Positions 59,406 through 64,000 of a stretch of DNA of 64,000 nucleotides are shown in pieces (position 1 is the stretch's first letter; every line of letters starts with the position of its first letter). Under the pieces are notes generated by a model, which did not search any database, was not told the origin of the DNA, and saw only the letters and a list, made by a program, of their open reading frames with translations. The DNA is from Chloroflexota bacterium (lineage in GTDB: Bacteria > Chloroflexota > Anaerolineae > Anaerolineales > Villigracilaceae), in NCBI GenBank assembly GCA_016234555.1, contig JACRBJ010000058.1:21284-85283 (forward strand), given 5' to 3'. The position numbers and the translations under genes were made by a program.

Positions 59406-61316
59406 TTAGGCAAACAAGGCATAAACTTGATGGTCTGTCGAGCCGAAATAGACAATATCGTCAAACACCACTGGCGAGCCTGTAATCGCGGCTTTAGATT
59501 CGAATTTCCAACGCTGGCGGCCCGTGCGATATTCGAGGCAGTACAGACTGCCATCCACAGAGCCACAATAAATGGAATCCTTATAAACAACGGGCGAACT
59601 GCTTACTTGATTCTCGGTGCGGAAACGCCAAACTTCCTTTGCGCTGCGCATGTCCACGCAATAAATAAAACCATCCGCCGCGCCGACAAAGATGTAATCA
59701 TCGGCAATTGCAGGGGACGAGACGGAACCCTTGCCCAGACGGAACTTCCAAATGGGCCACCCATTCCCCGCATCGACAGCGTAAAGATTTCCATCCAGCG
59801 AGGAGAAATAGATCGCCTGTCCCTTATGGACCGGCGAAGAGGTGACGCCGCGTTTGGACTGGAAGCGCCATTTCAACGTGCCGCGAAAATCAAGGGCATG
59901 AAATCCGCCTGCCTCATTGCCGAAGAAGATCAACTCATTCGCAACCAGCGGCGAGGAGTGGATCGGCGCGTCCGTCGAATATTTCCAGATGGCGCGCCCG
60001 CTGTTGACGTTTACGGCGTGAAGGTCCTGGTCATCGGAGCCGAAGAAGATATGACCGTCTGCGATGCGCGGTGAGGAATAGATTTTTCCGTCTGTGTAGT
60101 ATGTCCACACCACCTTCCCAGCGCGGACGCCCACCACATGCAGACGTTTATCTTCGGAGCCGAAGATGACATTATTATCGTACACAATCGGGCGCGTTAC
60201 AATCCCCCCCTCGGCGGCATATTTCCACTGGAATTGTCCGTCCGCCGCATTCAATGCGTACAGGTTGTTATCATAACACCCGATGAACAACATGCCCTGG
60301 TGCAGGGTCGGCGTGCCGCGAATTTCATCCTCGCATTTGAATGACCAAAGCGGCTTCATGCCGGTACCGCCGCCGCTGGCAACCGGCATGGCGGAGGAAA
60401 TCTTGGAAAGTGCGCCGGTCTTGCGCGCCACATTCATCAATGCTTCCTTCATGGCGTCCGGGTTGGGGAAGCGATCCGCAGGGGAGTACTGCAATGCGAC
60501 GTTGATCACCGCTTCGAACTCAGGCGAAACGCTTGGATTGATGCGGCGCACGGGTCGCTCTGCAAAAGAGAACGGCGGCTCCAGGCGCGGATCGCGGCGC
60601 GTAATGGCATGATGCAGGGTCGCCCCAAGCGAGTAAATATCCGCAAGCGGCGAGGCTTCACCGCGATATTGTTCGGGAGGGGAATAACCCTCGGTGCCGA
60701 TCATGGTCCCCTTTTGTCCGCTTTGGAAGGTCTTGGCAATGCCGAAGTCCACAAGCACCACGTCGCCGTTTTGGTTGATCATCACGTTGGACGGCTTCAT
60801 GTCGCGGAAGATGATCGGATCGGGTTTGTGGGCATGCAAATAGGAGACCACATCGCACAACTGGATCGCCCAACTGATGACCTGATCCTCCATCAGGAAA
60901 CCGTTCGTGTCGGCAATGACGTTTTCAAGGTCCTTACCGTGGATGAATTCCAGGACGAGGTAGGAGCGGTCGTCGTTGGTGAAATAATCGTAAATTCGGG
61001 GGATGGCTGGATGGTTAAGCGTGGCGAGCATGTTCGCCTCACGCTCGAAGTTCTGGACAATCGTCTGGCGCACGAGCGGGTCGGGAGCGGCGTTTATCAT
61101 CTCCTTCACGGCAACCAGCTTGACGACGTTCGGGAAGTGCAGGTCGCGGGCGCGGTAAACAGACCCCATGCCTCCCACTCCGATTACGTCCTGGATGCTG
61201 TAACGGTTAACCAGCGTGATCCCGGAGAGAAGCTGTTGGCGCGGACGTGAACTGTCGTCTGAGTCAGGTCCAATGGGCGAGGTGATATTTCGTGTTTCCA
61301 GAGAGGGCTCCTGCAA
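59406..61316 (-). CDS. Ser/Thr protein kinase with C-terminal PQQ-type beta-propeller
   Basis: A 636-residue Hanks-type kinase. Gly-loop IGVGGMG is at 45-51, Lys71 in VAVKE, the catalytic loop is FRDMKPSN (Phe in place of His in HRD), and DFG in VLVDFGIAKTF follows. A helical spacer (about 300) leads to PQQ-like beta-propeller repeats (from about 330: YALNAADGQFQWKYAAEGG, LHVVGVRAGKVVW, and five more). No transmembrane helix is visible, so it seems cytosolic. The start is a TTG at 61316; the next in-frame Met is inside the Gly-loop. A strong promoter lies 20-48 bases upstream. It is the first gene of a six-gene operon. Confidence 0.93.
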   Translation of the reverse strand: MQEPSLETRNITSPIGPDSDDSSRPRQQLLSGITLVNRYSIQDVIGVGGMGSVYRARDLHFPNVVKLVAVKEMINAAPDPLVRQTIVQNFEREANMLATLNHPAIPRIYDYFTNDDRSYLVLEFIHGKDLENVIADTNGFLMEDQVISWAIQLCDVVSYLHAHKPDPIIFRDMKPSNVMINQNGDVVLVDFGIAKTFQSGQKGTMIGTEGYSPPEQYRGEASPLADIYSLGATLHHAITRRDPRLEPPFSFAERPVRRINPSVSPEFEAVINVALQYSPADRFPNPDAMKEALMNVARKTGALSKISSAMPVASGGGTGMKPLWSFKCEDEIRGTPTLHQGMLFIGCYDNNLYALNAADGQFQWKYAAEGGIVTRPIVYDNNVIFGSEDKRLHVVGVRAGKVVWTYYTDGKIYSSPRIADGHIFFGSDDQDLHAVNVNSGRAIWKYSTDAPIHSSPLVANELIFFGNEAGGFHALDFRGTLKWRFQSKRGVTSSPVHKGQAIYFSSLDGNLYAVDAGNGWPIWKFRLGKGSVSSPAIADDYIFVGAADGFIYCVDMRSAKEVWRFRTENQVSSSPVVYKDSIYCGSVDGSLYCLEYRTGRQRWKFESKAAITGSPVVFDDIVYFGSTDHQVYALFA

Positions 61317-61335
61317 TGTAAACCGATTTCATTGA

Positions 61336-61364
61336 ATTATAGTGTGCACTGGTGGGAATTGCAA
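61336..61364 (-). promoter_or_regulatory. Sigma70-like promoter of the kinase operon
   Basis: On the minus strand TTGCAA (61364-61359) and TATAAT (61341-61336) are exactly 17 bases apart. Transcription would start near 61329, only about 13 bases before the TTG start, leaving almost no leader. Confidence 0.65.
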
Positions 61365-61437
61365 ATACCAGACAATTGCAATTTTGTCGACAATTCGGCT
61401 TGCGGGGATTTGTTTTCTAGGGCAAAATGCAGGGACT

Positions 61438-62052
61438 GTGAAAATCCTTGCGCTTAGCGACCAGGCAGTGGAGCGAGTCTACACACTCTCGTCCAACGGT
61501 CATTTTCGGGACGTGGAACTCATCCTCGGCTGCGGGGACATGCCCTACGCCTATCTGGAATATCTGCTGACCGTCCTGAACGTGCCGATGTACTACGTTC
61601 CGGGCAACCACGACCCGCGTTCGTCCCAAGCCGATGCCGAGGGCGGATCGAACATCGACCTGAAAACCGTGCGCTTTAACAAGTTCCTGATCGGCGGCCT
61701 GGGCGGCTCCATCCGCTATCGACCCGACGGCGTGAATCAATACACCCAGGCGGAAGCCTACCTGAGAGCATTTGCCCTGCTCCCCCGCCTGGCGCTCAAT
61801 CGCTTGCAATACGGACGCGCCCTGGATATCCTCATCAGCCACTCACCGCCCTTCGGCATCCACGACGACTCAGACCCGGCCCACAACGGATTGAAAGCCT
61901 TGAACTGGCTGATCCGCATCGCCCAACCCCGCTATCATTTTCACGGACATACCCATTTCTACCGGCAAAATATTGCCAGTCCCGAAACAATCACCGGGAT
62001 CACAAAAATCATAAACGTATATCCATACAAGGTTATCGAAGCGAGTCATTAA
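61438..62052 (+). CDS. Metallophosphoesterase-like protein
   Basis: A 204-residue calcineurin-fold protein. It has GCGDMPYAY near 32, GNHDPR near 60, SHSPPFG near 138 and GHTHFY near 165, so most metal sites are present. The first motif, normally D-x-H, reads LSDQAVE, so the His is missing and the two-metal site may be altered. The start is GTG 61438 with AGGGA close upstream; the longer frame enters the kinase operon's promoter. It is divergent from that operon. The stop is 2 bases before the next gene. Confidence 0.82.
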   Translation: MKILALSDQAVERVYTLSSNGHFRDVELILGCGDMPYAYLEYLLTVLNVPMYYVPGNHDPRSSQADAEGGSNIDLKTVRFNKFLIGGLGGSIRYRPDGVNQYTQAEAYLRAFALLPRLALNRLQYGRALDILISHSPPFGIHDDSDPAHNGLKALNWLIRIAQPRYHFHGHTHFYRQNIASPETITGITKIINVYPYKVIEASH

Positions 62053-62053
62053 C

Positions 62054-62914
62054 ATGTCAGACGTACTTAACTCACGCACAAGCGCCGACTTTAATCGCGC
62101 GCGATTTAAATCCTTTGTCAATCAGGTGCTTGCCATCCTTTCGGGGCAGCCCACCCAGTTACTCTCCTATGACGACGTAAAGGAAAAACTTCGCATCGGC
62201 GGTCCCATCTATCGAGGCGTGAAAACCATCCGCGTGGACCAGATCGCGGGCAGCCTCAACCGCTATCACGAATTCGACCGCGCCTTCCTTCCCAAGGACG
62301 ACCAGCTTGCCATCCGCTGGCAAAAGGTGGACCGCGCCTTCTACGAAGATATCCACCTCCCGCCCGTCGTGCTTTACAAAGTGGGCGAGGTGTATTTCGT
62401 GGTGGACGGGCATCATCGTGTCTCCGTCGCCCGCGAGCAGGGACAGGAGTTCATCGAAGCCGAAGTCCGCGAATGCGCCACCCGCGTCAACATCAAGCCG
62501 GATGTCAAACCCGAAGACCTCGAAATCCTCGGCGCAAAGGTCAACTTCCTCGAACGCACCGGGCTGGATGACATCCGCCCCGGAGCCAACATCAAACTCA
62601 CCATCCCCGACGGCTTCGACCGCATGTTGGAACACATCGCCGTGCATCACTATTTCATGGGACTCGACTTCCGCCGCGATATCACCGAGCAGGAAGCGGT
62701 GGCGCATTGGTACGACAAGGTCTACCTGCCCATCGTCGAGGTCATCCGTCAAAGCGACATCCTCAAAGACTTCCCCGACAAAACCGAAGGCGACATGTAC
62801 ATGTGGGTGCTTGATCACCAACATTATCTGGCGACGGAACGTGGTGAGCCGCTCCGCCCGCCACATGAAGCCGCGCGAAAGTTCGTGAAGAAGGATAAAA
62901 AGAAATATGTCTGA
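62054..62914 (+). CDS. ParB/Srx-like fold protein
   Basis: A 286-residue protein. The middle has VYFVVDGHHRVSVAREQG near 114-131, the ParB/sulfiredoxin-like nucleotide-binding pattern (xGHHRxxxA), preceded by IHLPPVVLYKVG. The C-terminal third (IPDGFDRMLEHIAVHHYFM, then VLDHQHYLATERGEPLRPPHEAARKFV) is helical and not a classical HTH. The function is not known; CTPase, nuclease or regulator are possible for this fold. It starts 2 bases after the phosphoesterase and overlaps the aldolase gene by 8. Confidence 0.7.
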   Translation: MSDVLNSRTSADFNRARFKSFVNQVLAILSGQPTQLLSYDDVKEKLRIGGPIYRGVKTIRVDQIAGSLNRYHEFDRAFLPKDDQLAIRWQKVDRAFYEDIHLPPVVLYKVGEVYFVVDGHHRVSVAREQGQEFIEAEVRECATRVNIKPDVKPEDLEILGAKVNFLERTGLDDIRPGANIKLTIPDGFDRMLEHIAVHHYFMGLDFRRDITEQEAVAHWYDKVYLPIVEVIRQSDILKDFPDKTEGDMYMWVLDHQHYLATERGEPLRPPHEAARKFVKKDKKKYV

Positions 62915-63815
62915 CCTGCATCCGCTGGCTGGGATTTACGCTGCAGCTGTTACCCCGTTAAAAGCTGATTCGACTCTCGACCTCGAAGCTGTTCCTGTTT
63001 TCTTGAGGCTTCTCGCCGCCCGGGGCTGTCACGGAGTCCTACTCTTCGGGACGACTGGTGAAGGTCCGTCGTTCTCTCCGAAGGAACGCGAAACCCTGCT
63101 GCGCTCGGTGCGGGTCTATCGACAACAACTCCCCGGCTTTCGCCTGCTGGCAGGGACGGGAACCCCCAGCCTCTCCGAAACCATCGACCTGACCAAACTC
63201 GCCTTCGACATCGGCTACGATGGCGTGGTTGTCCTGCCGCCGTATTATTTCCGCAAGCCAACCGACGAAGGCTTATTCAAATGGTTCAGCGAATTGATAA
63301 CGAAGGCAGTTCCAAAAGACAAATACCTGCTCGGCTATCATATCCCCGGCATGACGGGCGTCGGCTTTTCACTGGATTTGCTCGCCCGCCTGAAAGACGC
63401 CTTCCCGACTCAATTTGCGGGCATCAAAGATTCTTCTCACGACGAAACATTCGCTGTTGAATTAGGAAAACACTTCGGGCGTGACCTGCTCGTCCTCAAC
63501 GGCACGGACTCGCTCCTGCACCACGCGCTCAAAAATCACGCACAGGGAGCCATCACCGCGCCTGCAAACTTAATCTCCGACGGCTTGCGCGAAGTCTGGG
63601 ATTTGTACCAGCAAGGACAAGACCCAACCGAAGCCCAGGCGCGGGTCACGGAGCAACGTCACATCCTCGAAAAATACACGCCCTTCCCAGTTGTTTTGAA
63701 AGCCCTCTTGCCCCGACTACTTGAGTTGCCGCGCTGGTCGGTCAAGCCGCCACTGGAGGAGATGGGTGAGGCAAAGGCGGAACAGGCGTTTAAGGAACTT
63801 TCCGAGGCTATGTAA
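62907..63815 (+). CDS. Dihydrodipicolinate synthase-family aldolase
   Basis: A 302-residue class I aldolase of the DapA/N-acetylneuraminate lyase family. LFGTTGEGPSFSPKER near 46 is the substrate-binding loop, the Tyr lies in LLGYHIPGMTGV near 146, and the Schiff-base Lys is in FAGIKDSSHDE near 172. DapA proper has a Thr-Thr-Tyr triad; part of it is visible (TTGE). Without lysine-pathway neighbours, a sugar-acid or keto-acid lyase is as likely as lysine biosynthesis. It overlaps the ParB-like gene by 8 bases. Confidence 0.88.
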   Translation: MSDLHPLAGIYAAAVTPLKADSTLDLEAVPVFLRLLAARGCHGVLLFGTTGEGPSFSPKERETLLRSVRVYRQQLPGFRLLAGTGTPSLSETIDLTKLAFDIGYDGVVVLPPYYFRKPTDEGLFKWFSELITKAVPKDKYLLGYHIPGMTGVGFSLDLLARLKDAFPTQFAGIKDSSHDETFAVELGKHFGRDLLVLNGTDSLLHHALKNHAQGAITAPANLISDGLREVWDLYQQGQDPTEAQARVTEQRHILEKYTPFPVVLKALLPRLLELPRWSVKPPLEEMGEAKAEQAFKELSEAM

Positions 63816-63820
63816 TAAAA

Positions 63821-63850
63821 AATTTCCGAGTCCTCTAAAACTCGGAGATT
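63821..63850 (+). terminator. Terminator after the aldolase
   Basis: aatttccgagt pairs with actcggagatt (one G-T pair) around an 8-base loop, followed by ttcatttttc. It contains the ccgagt/actcgg core seen at 50833-50865. Confidence 0.65.
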
Positions 63851-63906
63851 TTCATTTTTCAAATGCTCTGTTGCAAACATCTGAGTGAGCTGGTAGATTT
63901 AAGGGC

Positions 63907-64000
63907 ATGAACCAACGAGAGAGCCGCTATGTAAAAGTCGCCAAAATTGCATATCGCCTGACCAAACAGGCATTGCCAAAGTATTCACACGCCAAGAGTC
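63907..64000 (+). CDS. Probable transposase, N-terminal fragment at window edge
   Basis: The first 31 residues are visible (NQRESRYVKVAKIAYRLTK, then ALPKYSHAKS). The pattern AYxLxxxALPxYSHxxS resembles the start of IS5/IS1182-type transposases found in Chloroflexota and archaea. This is recollection of a pattern, not a search. The rest of the gene and any inverted repeats lie outside the window. Confidence 0.45.
   Translation, partial: MNQRESRYVKVAKIAYRLTKQALPKYSHAKS

Overview
The window reads as a chromosomal segment of a Chloroflexota bacterium, most likely class Anaerolineae. This is inferred from gene families and style: a polyphosphate-type ROK glucokinase, a one-piece cytochrome c/b fusion beside a Rieske protein, FHA/zinc-ribbon proteins with Ser/Thr kinases, many GT39-type membrane proteins, and short intergenic palindromes. 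No rRNA, complete tRNA or CRISPR array is visible, and no species can be named from sequence alone. Coding density is high, with many 4-base stop/start overlaps.

Layout. 1-1297: ATPase genes of an oligopeptide ABC importer (minus strand, one cut by the window edge). 1.7-11 kb: mostly plus-strand housekeeping genes (MscL with a zinc-ribbon tail, PcrA/UvrD helicase, Nudix hydrolase, sugar nucleotidyltransferase, aminotransferase, amidase, polyphosphate glucokinase). 11-16.9 kb: cold-shock protein, DEAD-box RNA helicase, an EamA transporter, membrane proteins, a CitE-like lyase and a decayed fragment of a second CitE copy. 17-21.6 kb: a first phospho-signalling locus (zinc ribbon, FHA, FecR-like surface protein, and a membrane Ser/Thr kinase broken by a frameshift). 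22-24.2 kb: a two-gene Rieske/cytochrome b complex. 24.4-31 kb: HtrA lipoprotein protease, CbpA-like DnaJ, LOG protein, DfsB-like protein, peptidase E, HEAT-repeat repair protein, methionine aminopeptidase, thymidylate kinase, acyltransferase. 31.2-44.6 kb: a cell-surface glycan region with four multi-span glycosyltransferase-like proteins, a sulfotransferase, a GT2 enzyme, a beta-helix lipoprotein and a CMP-sialate-synthetase-like cytidylyltransferase; a strongly structured non-coding leader with a tRNA-like T arm precedes an SPFH protein at 40.3 kb. 44.6-54.6 kb: FAD oxidoreductases, VapBC, ProC, a radical SAM protein, and a yebC-ruvC-exonuclease-ruvA recombination cluster, then kbl. 54.9-61.3 kb: small heat-shock protein, then a compact six-gene signalling operon (kinase with beta-propeller, PP2C phosphatase, J-domain/VWA fusion, zinc-ribbon/FHA protein, small conserved protein, orphan OmpR-type regulator). 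61.4-64 kb: metallophosphoesterase, ParB-like protein, DHDPS-family aldolase, and the start of a probable transposase.

The most interesting content is the kinase/phosphatase/J-VWA/FHA operon. It resembles the published TerY-phosphorylation triad (VWA, PP2C, kinase) but adds a J domain fused to the VWA and a response regulator with no histidine kinase. A second locus in the same window carries a kinase with zinc ribbon and FHA encoded as two separate overlapping genes, where the operon has them fused. Also notable are the cytochrome c/b fusion, the structured RNA upstream of the SPFH gene, and a family of intergenic palindromes whose arms are conserved while the cores change but stay self-complementary.
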